Source of the DNA: JAGQVA01 sp033764335
GTDB taxonomy: Bacteria > Bacteroidota > Bacteroidia > J057
Length of the DNA: 64,000 bases
Assembly: GCA_033764335.1 (NCBI GenBank)
Contig: JANRJC010000031.1
Span: forward strand, 1-64,000
Direction of reading: 5' to 3'
Under the pieces are notes generated by a model. That model searched no databases. It saw only the letters and a list, made by a program, of their open reading frames with translations, and was not told the origin of the DNA. Positions 43,304 to 51,986 of this stretch are shown here, one piece after another (positions within the stretch are counted from its first letter, which is position 1; the number at the start of each line of letters is the position of its first letter). Both the position numbers and the translations under genes were made by a program.

Positions 43304-44833
43304 ATGAAAAAATCGGTTATTATTTTTTGTTTTCTGACTGGCCTTACTCTGTCGGTTTCTGCTCAGGTACAGACTTGGGAGGAAAAAATGGAGTCCATGC
43401 GCCAGCGGGTGCAAATGAAAATGGAAAACCAGCAGCGGCGGGTGGACCTTCAGTTTGCCAACCAAATGCGCCGTATGTGGCTTCAAATGCAGTTTTTTGA
43501 AGGAGAAGCTGCCCCCGAAATACCGGAACCCTCGATCCCCAAAGTATATGACCCTGCTATTCGTATCCCCCAAAATCAGCAGGAAATGCGGGTGATTCCC
43601 GACCTGAATCTGCCCTCGGACGAGGGCCTTGTCTATGCACCCGATCTTCGCCTCAACCCCGAACCGGAACCCGAAGTGTCGGCTCCCGATCCCGCCATGG
43701 AGGCCGACGTCAACCGTATGAACCGCGAAGTGCAGTTAGCTTATTTCGGTAAACAAATGGCCCTCCGCTACGATTCCGGGATGGAATTTGAAATGGCATC
43801 GGTACTTAATGTCAATTCGATCGCCGACCAGTGGGAACAACTCGAAAAAACTCCTTACGAGTACCTCGTCTATCAACTCACCCGCCAGGCACGCGACCTT
43901 AAACTCAACGACTGGGGATTTGCCATTCTCGTAAATGAAACCGCCAAACAAATTTACCCTCACGACAAAAATGCACGGACTTTGTTTAACTGGTTTGTAC
44001 TTACAAAAGCCGGATACATCGCAACCGTGAGTTATGAAGGAAACCAATTGTATCTTATGGTTCCTTCCAAACATGTCCTTTACGGAAAAAGTTATCTCCA
44101 GGGCAAAGAGCATAAACTTTATGCCATTGACCTTGACGGTGGAAATCCCGAATTGTTGCGCGCAAAAGTTTTCCAGGCACAACATCCTGAAGCCAAAAAA
44201 GTGATGGATTTTCAGATAAAAAATACCCCGGTTTTTCCCGATCAGTCGAAGCGAAAAATGATGAATTTTTCTTACGCCGGAAAAACCTGGGCAGTTCCCG
44301 TGGAGGTCAACACGAACCTGGTGGATTTTTATGAGACTTATCCGTTTGTGGATTTGGAAATTTATATGTCAGCTCCGCTTTCCGCTTCTGCCAACGAGTC
44401 TATGGTTTCGGCACTGCGAAAAATTGTAACAGAAATGCCACTCAGGCAGGGGCAATCACGAGAAGCCGAAGGAGTAAACCTGATTCTCCGTTTTGTACAG
44501 ACGGCTTTCCCCTACAAACCCGACAACGAACAATTTGGGCAGGAGCGTTACCTTTTTGGCGACGAAACCCTTTATTATCCTTACAGCGATTGTGAAGACC
44601 GTTCGGTACTATTTGCCCATCTGGTAAAAGAAATCATGGGCCTTGAAGTAGTGGGCTTGTTGTTTCCCGGACATGCCGCTACGGCAGTACAATTTACTAC
44701 CGACGTGCCCGGCGATTATGTCCGGTACCAGAATAAAAAATACGTGATTTGCGACCCTACTTACATCAACGCCGACTTAGGCATGGTACTGCCCGACGTG
44801 GAGGGCCAAAGCGCAAAGATCGTCGCGTTATAA
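43304..44833 (+). CDS. Transglutaminase-like cysteine protein
   Basis: A 509-residue exported protein (signal ending SVSAQ). After a Gln/Met/Arg-rich segment (MESMRQRVQMKMENQQRRVD) and a proline-rich linker, residues 160-300 form a mixed domain and the C-terminal 140 residues carry the transglutaminase/papain-like triad: Cys in YPYSDCEDRSVLF, His in FPGHAATAVQF and Asp in VICDPTYINADLG. Cross-linking, amidation or peptidase activity is possible. It is the last gene of the caspase operon. It ends in a region with a 16-bp inverted repeat that probably terminates transcription. Confidence 0.82.
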   Translation: MKKSVIIFCFLTGLTLSVSAQVQTWEEKMESMRQRVQMKMENQQRRVDLQFANQMRRMWLQMQFFEGEAAPEIPEPSIPKVYDPAIRIPQNQQEMRVIPDLNLPSDEGLVYAPDLRLNPEPEPEVSAPDPAMEADVNRMNREVQLAYFGKQMALRYDSGMEFEMASVLNVNSIADQWEQLEKTPYEYLVYQLTRQARDLKLNDWGFAILVNETAKQIYPHDKNARTLFNWFVLTKAGYIATVSYEGNQLYLMVPSKHVLYGKSYLQGKEHKLYAIDLDGGNPELLRAKVFQAQHPEAKKVMDFQIKNTPVFPDQSKRKMMNFSYAGKTWAVPVEVNTNLVDFYETYPFVDLEIYMSAPLSASANESMVSALRKIVTEMPLRQGQSREAEGVNLILRFVQTAFPYKPDNEQFGQERYLFGDETLYYPYSDCEDRSVLFAHLVKEIMGLEVVGLLFPGHAATAVQFTTDVPGDYVRYQNKKYVICDPTYINADLGMVLPDVEGQSAKIVAL

Positions 44834-44845
44834 ACCTCGTTGTTC

Positions 44846-44904
44846 CTCCGCGTTCTCTGTGGTTCAAATCCGTCGCAATCGAAAAAATCACAGAGAACGC
44901 GGAG
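44846..44904. repeat. Inverted repeat with 16-bp arms plus tandem 10-mer
   Basis: The arms CTCCGCGTTCTCTGTG (44846-44861) and its exact complement at 44889-44904 enclose 27 bases. It is followed at once by two tandem copies of AAACACGGAG. It lies between two convergent stops and could act as a bidirectional terminator, though the perfect arms also suggest a dispersed element. Confidence 0.7.
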
Positions 44905-44926
44905 AAACACGGAGAAACACGGAGAG

Positions 44927-45628
44927 TTATTTCTCTGCTGAGACGAGCGGTCGTATGACCTCCGTCCAGATCTCATAACCCGTTTCATTCATGTGCAAAC
45001 TGTCGCTGACAAACAGATCACTGCGCACCGTGCCGTTGGGTTTTAACATAGGCGAAACGATGTCCACATAAGCCAAATCCTCATTTGCCTCACAATATTG
45101 CCTTACGAGCGCATTCGTTTGAGTAGCTTTTTCGAACAAATTTTTGCGCGCAACCGAAGGTTTGATGGAGATAAAATAAATCTTTGTATCGGGGCTTTGT
45201 TCCCTTGTCAGGCGATGAAATTCCTGAAACGTGCGGAGCATGGAATCCGGAGAAACCGCCTCGGAAGTAATATCATTATCCCCTTCATAGACAAATACCG
45301 CCTTCGGCTTGTAAGGCCATACTATGCGGTCGGCATAGTGGATAAGCTCGGGCATGGTCGAACCACCAAATCCCCGGTTGACGACGGGGTAAGGCGCGAG
45401 GTCTTCGACCAGGGTTTTCCACATTCGGAGACTGGAACTACCGGCAAAAACAATTGCCTCGGCGGGCACGGGCCGCGCCTGATCTGCGGCTTCAAACGCA
45501 GCGATTTCCTCCGCGAAGCGGAAGGAGGGTTGTGACTCCGAAACCGGAGCTTCGGCAGGCTGTTTTTCTTTGACCGCCTGGCAGGCGAGCAGCGAGATCA
45601 ATAGCAGAAGTAGTGGTAGTTTTTTCAT
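44927..45628 (-). CDS. SGNH/GDSL-type hydrolase lipoprotein
   Basis: A 233-residue lipoprotein (lipobox SLLAC). The SGNH blocks are ordered: IVFAGSSSLRMW (block I, Ser near residue 67), NRGFGGSTMPELIHYADR (block II Gly), VYEGDNDI (block III Asn) and SDSLHMNETGYEIW (block V Asp-His). Block I has GSSS instead of GDS, as in many Bacteroidota acetylhydrolases of platelet-activating-factor type. Substrates are probably acyl or acetyl esters on glycans or lipids. It is convergent with the transglutaminase-like gene and co-oriented with Uma2. Confidence 0.87.
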   Translation of the reverse strand: MKKLPLLLLLISLLACQAVKEKQPAEAPVSESQPSFRFAEEIAAFEAADQARPVPAEAIVFAGSSSLRMWKTLVEDLAPYPVVNRGFGGSTMPELIHYADRIVWPYKPKAVFVYEGDNDITSEAVSPDSMLRTFQEFHRLTREQSPDTKIYFISIKPSVARKNLFEKATQTNALVRQYCEANEDLAYVDIVSPMLKPNGTVRSDLFVSDSLHMNETGYEIWTEVIRPLVSAEK

Positions 45629-45648
45629 GTGAAAAGTTGGGGATGAAA

Positions 45649-46257
45649 TTATTCTGTTTTTAACATATCGAGTTCCAGCGCAAAACCGGGGAGAACCTCT
45701 CCGGCGGAGAGATTTCCGGAATATCCCTTATGGACATCGCGGCTGCCGTCGGCATGATAGATATAAACGGTTTCGTTTTCTGTGTCAAACAACCAGCCCA
45801 AAGAAGCACCGTAGGCGATATAATTTTTCATTTTTTTCTGGAGGCGGCTCAGCGAATCCGAATGGGAACGCAATTCAATCACAAAATCCGGGCATAGGGG
45901 GACAAAATTCTTTTTGTCGGTGGGACTAAGTGCCGCATATCTTTCTTTGCGGATAAAAGCCGCATCGGGAGAACGAACCACTTCTTTTGTCGGATCAATC
46001 CGGAACCCTGCGGAAGAATCGAAGACAAATCCCAATTTCGTGGATACATTCCAGTTGGAAAGTTGGCGAACAATTTCGGCGTTTATCCGCCCAGTTTCGG
46101 AAAAAGTAGGAGCCATAATTTCAATTTCACCTTTTTCATTGCGTTCGATCCGCAGGTCGCGTTGCTCCTGCGTAAAATGGATAAACTCCTCATCCGACAT
46201 ACGTCCGAGGACTTTACTTGCGATCATCAGGCGGGGCAATTGAAGGAGATTGTTCAT
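45649..46257 (-). CDS. Uma2-family restriction-endonuclease-like protein
   Basis: A 202-residue protein of the Uma2 (DUF820) family with a PD-(D/E)XK-type core: VVRSPDAAFIRKERY (the acidic residue in the SPD motif) and PDFVIELRSHSDSLSRLQKK (the ExK-like motif, with Arg in place of Lys), then MKNYIAYGASLGWLFDTENE. Uma2 proteins are often multicopy and their function is unsettled. It lies just upstream of, and divergent from, the CHAT-containing operon; the 165 bases between them hold the promoters. Confidence 0.85.
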   Translation of the reverse strand: MNNLLQLPRLMIASKVLGRMSDEEFIHFTQEQRDLRIERNEKGEIEIMAPTFSETGRINAEIVRQLSNWNVSTKLGFVFDSSAGFRIDPTKEVVRSPDAAFIRKERYAALSPTDKKNFVPLCPDFVIELRSHSDSLSRLQKKMKNYIAYGASLGWLFDTENETVYIYHADGSRDVHKGYSGNLSAGEVLPGFALELDMLKTE

Positions 46258-46422
46258 TTCATCAGCATTTTCTCAAATATAGGGAAAAATTGGGATTAAG
46301 TTTAAAGAGCCTTGAGTATAGATTCCCGCATTCACGCCCCCCATTTTTAAAAACCACAATATATTTTAACAATATTCAATCATTCTTATTATTTTGCCTT
46401 TGGAACATTACCTGTTGCGGTT

Positions 46423-47223
46423 ATGAATGATAAAATCAAGGTACTTTTTCTTTCTGCGAATCCTACAGACGACTCCATTCGACCGGAGGTTTCCATCAGG
46501 GAAATTGAAGAAGGCATAAAAAGAGGCAAAATCAGGGAAAAATTTGATTTTGTATCCAAAATGGCAGTTACAACCCGGGACATAAGCCGGGCGATTTTGG
46601 ATGAAAAACCCGATATTGTACACTTTTCAGCAAAGGGTGAAAACCTGGATTCGCTGATTGTGGCGGCAGCGGATGGTTCCGGCCCTAAAGCAGTAACGGC
46701 TAATGCTCTCGCAGATTTATTTGAGGTTATCAATGAGCGGCATCCCGTTCAATGTGTAGTGGTCGCTGCGGCTGTTTCAAAAGAAGCATTGACTGCGATT
46801 TCAAAGCATGTGCCTTTTGTCATCGGGATGAGCCAAGAATTGAAACATGATGGCGTCCGCAGCTTTGAAGTGGGATTTTATGATGGGTTGGTAGTGGGCG
46901 ATCCCATTCCTTTCTCTTTTGACTATGCTTGTAGTGCTATGGGTATGGACGGATTTGATAGAAAAATTCCGGTTATATTGAAACGGGAGGAACATGCGCC
47001 TGGTTTATTTCGAGAGCATAAACCTCCGACTCCACAGGCAAAAATTTCGCATTTGGAAGCGGAGGGACTTAAAAACCAATTGGAAATCTACCAGCAAAAA
47101 CTCAATTTTTTTCGCATAGAAAGAGCAACTACCGCAGATGCCGAAACCAAATTTGCGCTGGATCAAAAAATAACAGAAATCGAAAAATCAATTGCCGCTA
47201 TCCGGCAAAAACTGGGAGAATAG
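46423..47223 (+). CDS. CHAT-domain protein with inactivated catalytic dyad and C-terminal EAD11-like adaptor
   Basis: A 266-residue protein. Residues 4-190 match the compact CHAT (caspase-like) family: KVLFLSANPTD, IREIEEGIKRGKIREKFDF, PDIVHFSAKGE, VIGMSQEL and VGFYDGLVVGD, then IPVIL. The catalytic histidine position (normally HFSGHGE) is Lys71 and the catalytic cysteine position (normally NACYS) is Ala117, so it should have no peptidase activity. Residues 214-266 form a short helical hairpin (QQKLNFFRIERATTADAETK) of the effector-associated-domain type, closest in my recollection to EAD11, and the same hairpin opens the next gene. It starts an operon with iSTAND-like, MoxR and vWA/FGE genes; one base separates it from the next start. 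Confidence 0.82.
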   Translation: MNDKIKVLFLSANPTDDSIRPEVSIREIEEGIKRGKIREKFDFVSKMAVTTRDISRAILDEKPDIVHFSAKGENLDSLIVAAADGSGPKAVTANALADLFEVINERHPVQCVVVAAAVSKEALTAISKHVPFVIGMSQELKHDGVRSFEVGFYDGLVVGDPIPFSFDYACSAMGMDGFDRKIPVILKREEHAPGLFREHKPPTPQAKISHLEAEGLKNQLEIYQQKLNFFRIERATTADAETKFALDQKITEIEKSIAAIRQKLGE

Positions 47224-47224
47224 T

Positions 47225-48268
47225 ATGCCAAATCAGCAAATAGAAACAACAAGGGATACGCTGATCGAAAAGTTGAATTTTTTTCGAACGGAATTAGTCA
47301 TTGCATCGGATGCGGAAACGAAGTTTAGTTTGACTGAGAAGATCAAAGCATTAGAGAAGCAGCTAACCCAATCTGCTAATCCCGACTCATTCCACTTCGA
47401 TAAGAAAGAACCCCGCCCGCGTTACAGCTTCCTTTCCTGCAACCGTGAATCGGAAATGGAAATTTTAACCCGCCATTTTGAAAATCACAAAAGTCAACCT
47501 TTTCAGCACTATTTTATCCACGGACAAAGGTCTGATAAACCCGAAAGCCTGGTGGAAAGGTTTATTTATGAAGTGCTGACCGTAGAGAAATATGAAATTG
47601 ACTATCCAGTTGCTCATGAAAATAACGCTCATCCGGTTCTTGCTCCGATTCAACTTCGAATTACCGAAAATGAACAGGTGGTACAAAGCCAGTTTTGCGG
47701 TTGTTTCCTGCATCGTTTTTATCACCCTTCGGAACATAACACGGCACGTATCTCTACCCTTGAGGATTTTTTCCAATCTCAAAAACCCATTTTACAAAAA
47801 GACTATTGCATCTGGGTATTTAAGTTTGATGGTTCTCGCCGGGATTCGGTGCTTCCTACTTTTATTCGCTGGATTCTGGAAAAATTCTGCTGCGGTAAAA
47901 CTCCGGGGGTGAAATTTTTGTTTTTCTATATTTTTGAAGAAGAAACAACGGAAAAACCGAAAAATTTTCTGAGGTTTTGGGAAAAAAAATCACCGGGTCT
48001 CCTGCAAAAAATAAAGGAAATATCCGCGCAGGAGAATCTATTTTGTTGCCATTTGCCGGGCATGTCCCGCGTAAAATCAAAAGATATTATGAATTGGTTT
48101 GATCGCCATACCAGCCAAACCTACAAAGCAGAAACACTGCTGGAAGAAGCAACCCAAAAATATAACAAACATTTTGACTCGGAGACCAATTCGTTTTCCA
48201 TGCACGTAGTAGAAGATTTCCTCGAAAATATCATAAAAAAATTCACCGCTCCCGCATTCCAATCCTAA
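47225..48268 (+). CDS. EAD11-like adaptor + inactive STAND (iSTAND)-like protein
   Basis: A 347-residue protein; the ATG at 47225 is preferred over an upstream in-frame codon because it lies one base after the CHAT stop. Residues 9-50 repeat the adaptor hairpin of the CHAT protein (IEKLNFFRTELVIASDAETK). From residue 60 the sequence resembles the inactive STAND NTPase group: FLSCNRESEMEIL, a strand plus loop at YFIHGQRSDKPESLVERF where a Walker A would be but without GxxxxGK, VVQSQFCGCFLHRF, and a late LPGMSRVKSKDIMNWF. So it can bind partners but probably not hydrolyse NTP. It would dock with the CHAT-like protein by the shared hairpin. Confidence 0.7.
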   Translation: MPNQQIETTRDTLIEKLNFFRTELVIASDAETKFSLTEKIKALEKQLTQSANPDSFHFDKKEPRPRYSFLSCNRESEMEILTRHFENHKSQPFQHYFIHGQRSDKPESLVERFIYEVLTVEKYEIDYPVAHENNAHPVLAPIQLRITENEQVVQSQFCGCFLHRFYHPSEHNTARISTLEDFFQSQKPILQKDYCIWVFKFDGSRRDSVLPTFIRWILEKFCCGKTPGVKFLFFYIFEEETTEKPKNFLRFWEKKSPGLLQKIKEISAQENLFCCHLPGMSRVKSKDIMNWFDRHTSQTYKAETLLEEATQKYNKHFDSETNSFSMHVVEDFLENIIKKFTAPAFQS

Positions 48269-48272
48269 AACC

Positions 48273-49181
48273 ATGCCCATAGACCACTACCAGCAGAAAA
48301 ACCTCCCCGCGGTAAAACCTGACGTCAAAAACGATCCGGAAAAGTATAAACCCTCCGATGCGCTTATCAATGCCCTCAATGTGGCGCTCGAACTCAATAT
48401 GCCGCTCCTGCTAACCGGTGAGCCGGGTACGGGTAAAACGCAGTTTGCCCACCATATCGCTCACCGTTTCGGCCTCGGTAAGGTGCTGGTTTTTAACGCC
48501 AAAACTACGTCCATCGCCAGCGATCTCTTTTATCGCTATCAGGCGGTCAAACATTTTCAATACATCCAAAATATTCAACACAACAGCGATTCGAGCAAAT
48601 CGGTCGAGGATTTTATCGAATTCGAAGCCCTCGGAAAGGCCATCCGGATTGCCATGACGGATAAAAAACGTTCGGTGGTGCTCATTGACGAAATTGACAA
48701 AGCGCCCCGCGATTTTCCCAATGATATTCTCAACGAACTGGAAAACCTCGAATTTTCGGTGCCGGAAATGGATCAAAAATTCAAAGCCCCGGACGACCTC
48801 CGCCCCATTATCATCCTGACCAGCAATTCGGAGAAAAATCTGCCTGCACCTTTCCTCCGCCGATGTGCCTATGTCAATATTGATTTTCCCAAGGGAGACG
48901 GCCTGCTCAAAATCGTGCAAAACAAACTGCCCGATTACCCCGACATGCAAACCTGGATCACCGAATTTGAAAAAATCCGCGAACGCGCCGCCGCCCTCAA
49001 TACCAAAAAACCCGCCACCGCCGAGTTTATCTCCTGGCTGATTGTGCTGAAAGAACTGGGTTTCCAGGCGGCTGATCTCAATTCCTCCGACAAAAACGCC
49101 CAACTCCTTCAGTCGTATTCGGTACTCGCCAAAAGCGAAGAACTACTCAAAGACTTGGCGAAAAAGCTGAGTGAAAAATGA
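48273..49181 (+). CDS. MoxR-family AAA+ ATPase
   Basis: A 302-residue AAA+ ATPase. Walker A GEPGTGKT is at residues 49-56, Walker B VVLIDEID at 135-142, sensor 1 ILTSNSEKNLP near 183, and the arginine-finger region PAPFLRRCAYV near 195. This is the MoxR layout. MoxR proteins act as chaperone-like remodelers with a partner vWA protein. The next gene, a vWA-like membrane protein, overlaps its stop by four bases (ATGA), a strong sign that the two work as one machine. It is the only clear NTP-hydrolysing enzyme in the operon. Confidence 0.94.
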   Translation: MPIDHYQQKNLPAVKPDVKNDPEKYKPSDALINALNVALELNMPLLLTGEPGTGKTQFAHHIAHRFGLGKVLVFNAKTTSIASDLFYRYQAVKHFQYIQNIQHNSDSSKSVEDFIEFEALGKAIRIAMTDKKRSVVLIDEIDKAPRDFPNDILNELENLEFSVPEMDQKFKAPDDLRPIIILTSNSEKNLPAPFLRRCAYVNIDFPKGDGLLKIVQNKLPDYPDMQTWITEFEKIRERAAALNTKKPATAEFISWLIVLKELGFQAADLNSSDKNAQLLQSYSVLAKSEELLKDLAKKLSEK

Positions 49182-51895
49182 ACCTGACCCCTTCCACTCC
49201 ATACCCCAGCCCCCCGGCAGCCTTTCCCGCCCTCATCGAAGCGCTGGAACAAAAAGGCATCCGCCTCTCCGCCGATACATGGCTGCGGGTATATCGGATG
49301 TTGGAAAAAAACGAAGACCCCGCCCGCCTCAAACTCCTGCTCTGCCCGCTCATCGTCTCCTCTCCCGACGAACAAACCCTCTTTTACGAAGTATTTGACC
49401 GGTTTTGGGGGGTGAATAAAATACCGGAAACGCCTTTACCCAAAAAAGATTTTTTTGACAGGGAAAAGCCACAATTGCCGGAGGAAGGTGAAAATATTCT
49501 CCCTCCCGAACCTCCCCGCGAACCCGATCTGCCGCGCATGCCCCGCCCGTATGTCTTTGGAGCAATAGCCGCCCTGGCAGGCATTGTGGCCTCGCTGGCC
49601 GTCTGGTTTATTCCCGATTTGCCGATGAACCTCCGCCTTTTGCTGCAAATTTTTCTGTTGCTATTGGCCGGGGTAGGCGTGTGGATATACCGCCTCCGAC
49701 AGCGCAAACTCGTCGCCCGGCGCATTGAAGCCAAAGAGCCTCCCTGGTTTTGGAATATAGACCTGAAAATCCGGGAGCGGCTGGATTTTGGGGCAGAACT
49801 GCCCATTCTCGCCCAACAACTGCGCCGGAGATTGCCCGGCAATCATCCGCATCTCAACCTACGTGCAACGATAAATGAAACCCTTCGCAGCGGCGGCGCG
49901 CTGTCCCTTCGGTACGACTACCGCACCCGCCCGGCGGAGTACCTGTTTCTCATTGACCAGACCTCCTTTGCCGATCACCGGAGGCATTTGTACGAAATGT
50001 TGTACAAAGAACTGCTGCACAACAACGTCTATGCCGAGCGGTTTTTTTACACCGACGACCTGCGGTTATGTTGGAACGAAAAACATCCCGGCGGCATCAG
50101 CCTCGAAAAAATCGCCCTGCGGTATGCCGACTACCGCCTCATCATTTTTGGCGACGCCTGGAAGATGATCAACCCTGTGAGCGGGTTGCTGATGAACTGG
50201 ACGCAGGTATTTGACAACTGGGAAAACCGTGCGCTGATGACCTCCCGGCCTACTGCCGCCTGGGGATATGACGAACTGCGGCTTTCGGAGCGGTTTGTGG
50301 TACTTCCCGGCAATCCGGAGGGACTTTTGCAGGTGATTCATTACTTTGAAGAAATCAAAAAATACAATCCCCGGGTAGTGCGGGATACCCTCATACAGCC
50401 GGAGATTGAAGCCACGGTTGCGGGGCTGAGCCAATATTTTAACCCATCCGTACAGACCTGGATCGCCGCCTGCGCCATTTACCCGGAGGTGAACTGGGAT
50501 TTGACCCTATATCTGGGCGAATTTCTCTCCGGACATGTAAAGGAAAACCTGCTCACCTTTGCAAACCTTGTCAAAATCGCCCAATTGTCGTGGTTTCGAA
50601 ACGGGCGTATGCCCGATAAAGATCGGGGAGACTTACTCAACACCTTGAACAAACCCCTGCGTCTGACCTTACACCAGAAAATGGTGGACGCCCTTGAGGA
50701 GCAGTTTCATCGCAGCCCGGTACCTGTAGTGTCTGCAGCCTACAGCGAGTTTCGGCTGCAACTGGCCGTACACAAACTCGAATCCGGCAACTTTGAAGAC
50801 AAACGCAAAGACTTACAGCACGAGATCAAAACCCTGATTCAAGAAGGCGTCAAAAACGACTTTATCGCCATCCAGAGTGTGGCGGCCCCCAGCCCGCTGG
50901 ATGTGGTAGTTCCGGAGGGTTTGCGCAGCTTGGCTTTTACCGCTGCGGGAACTACCCTGGCCGACCGGCTGCGGAAACTCATTCCATCGGGAAAACCGAA
51001 GCAGGTAAAGCCCGTGGAGGAAAAATCAGACTCAGAATCACCCGAAAACGAAACCCCTCAACCCGAACCCCCAACTCCGGATAACACGGAGGCGGCGGAA
51101 CCCGAGCCAACCTCTTTTGTCTCCCCAACTTCCCGCCAGACACTTCCTCTGCCGGAGATGGTTTTTATCAAGGGTGGCACGTTTGACATGGGGAGTGAAA
51201 AGGGCGAAGATAGAGAAAAACCCATTCATAAAGTCACGGTGAGCGATTTTTGGCTGGGGAGGACAGCGGTGACGGTGGGGGAATATTTGCGTTTTTGTGA
51301 AGCTAGTAACACTCATTGGCCGGAGTGGTTGGAGGAAGGTAGTGATTATCATTTTGAAACGGGTAAGGATGATTATTACAGAAAAAGGGGATACAATAAA
51401 CGTGCAGGGATTGAAAATCTTCCGATTGTCGGCGTGAGTTGGGATAATGCAGTAGCTTATTGTAACTGGCTGAGCGAGCAGACGGGCCAGAAGTGGCGAT
51501 TGCCGACGGAGGCAGAGTGGGAGTATGCGGCAGGAGGGGGTTCAGCGGAGCGGACGATTTACGCGGGTACGAGTGATGAAAAGAAGCTGGGCGAGTATGC
51601 GTGGTATAGCAGCAATTCCAACAGCCAGACGCACCCGGTGGGCCAGAAAAAGCCCAACCGGCTGGGTTTGTACGACATGAGTGGGAATGTGTGGGAATGG
51701 TGTTCGGATTGGTATGGTGATTACCCTTCGTCGGATATATCTGATCCACAAGGCCCTGATAGCGGCTCCTACCGTGTGTATCGCGGCGGCAGTTGGGACG
51801 ACGATGCGACGTTCTGTCGCGTTGCCTTTCGCGGCTACTATACGCCCGACTTTCGCTTCAATTTTGTTGGCTTCCGCCCCACCAGGACTAATTAA
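49178..51895 (+). CDS. MoxR-associated vWA-like membrane protein with C-terminal FGE/SUMF1 domain (DGR target)
   Basis: A 905-residue protein. Residues 1-90 are helical (IEALEQKGIRLSADTWLRVY) and resemble the N-terminal part of MoxR-linked vWA proteins. Two membrane helices follow around 127-168. Residues 250-420 look like a vWA-type Rossmann fold (EYLFLIDQTSFADHRRHLYE, RLIIFGDAWKM), with DQTSF in the place of the usual DxSxS metal site. A helical region and an acidic Pro-rich linker (about 608-655) lead to a formylglycine-generating-enzyme domain (MVFIKGGTFDMGSEKGEDRE, RLPTEAEWEYAAGGG, DMSGNVWEWCSDWYGDYP). The last 40 residues are the putative DGR variable region. FGE folds of this kind are display scaffolds in DGRs rather than enzymes. 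This is the receptor-like component of the operon. Confidence 0.85.
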   Translation: MNLTPSTPYPSPPAAFPALIEALEQKGIRLSADTWLRVYRMLEKNEDPARLKLLLCPLIVSSPDEQTLFYEVFDRFWGVNKIPETPLPKKDFFDREKPQLPEEGENILPPEPPREPDLPRMPRPYVFGAIAALAGIVASLAVWFIPDLPMNLRLLLQIFLLLLAGVGVWIYRLRQRKLVARRIEAKEPPWFWNIDLKIRERLDFGAELPILAQQLRRRLPGNHPHLNLRATINETLRSGGALSLRYDYRTRPAEYLFLIDQTSFADHRRHLYEMLYKELLHNNVYAERFFYTDDLRLCWNEKHPGGISLEKIALRYADYRLIIFGDAWKMINPVSGLLMNWTQVFDNWENRALMTSRPTAAWGYDELRLSERFVVLPGNPEGLLQVIHYFEEIKKYNPRVVRDTLIQPEIEATVAGLSQYFNPSVQTWIAACAIYPEVNWDLTLYLGEFLSGHVKENLLTFANLVKIAQLSWFRNGRMPDKDRGDLLNTLNKPLRLTLHQKMVDALEEQFHRSPVPVVSAAYSEFRLQLAVHKLESGNFEDKRKDLQHEIKTLIQEGVKNDFIAIQSVAAPSPLDVVVPEGLRSLAFTAAGTTLADRLRKLIPSGKPKQVKPVEEKSDSESPENETPQPEPPTPDNTEAAEPEPTSFVSPTSRQTLPLPEMVFIKGGTFDMGSEKGEDREKPIHKVTVSDFWLGRTAVTVGEYLRFCEASNTHWPEWLEEGSDYHFETGKDDYYRKRGYNKRAGIENLPIVGVSWDNAVAYCNWLSEQTGQKWRLPTEAEWEYAAGGGSAERTIYAGTSDEKKLGEYAWYSSNSNSQTHPVGQKKPNRLGLYDMSGNVWEWCSDWYGDYPSSDISDPQGPDSGSYRVYRGGSWDDDATFCRVAFRGYYTPDFRFNFVGFRPTRTN
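51775..51895 (+). other. Putative DGR variable region (VR) and 3' conserved end
   Basis: The last 40 codons of the FGE domain encode VYRGGSWDDDATFCR, VAFRGYYTPDFRFNFVGF and a short tail. The positions that vary in this scaffold are codons of the form NNY: GAC GAC GAT (51797-51805), TTC, TTT, GGC TAC TAT (51833-51841), GAC TTT, TTC AAT TTT (51857-51865). All can arise from AAC or AAT by substitution at the adenines only, the known signature of adenine-directed mutagenesis by DGR reverse transcriptases. The invariant RGGSW, C, R and VGFR codons contain few adenines. Confidence 0.75.
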
Positions 51896-51963
51896 CTTTT
51901 AGATTTTTTACCTTTTTACCTTTTGTCGGCACAAAAAACCCTCAAAAAGTGGCTATGGGGGGT

Positions 51964-51986
51964 GCAGGGGGGCTTTGCCCCCCTGC
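51964..51986 (+). repeat. GC-rich hairpin downstream of VR
   Basis: A perfect 10-bp stem (GCAGGGGGGC / GCCCCCCTGC) with a TTT loop, 69 bases after the end of the target gene. DGRs studied in detail use a GC-rich hairpin or cruciform just downstream of the VR for efficient retrohoming. A plain terminator is the alternative, but no T tract follows. Confidence 0.6.
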
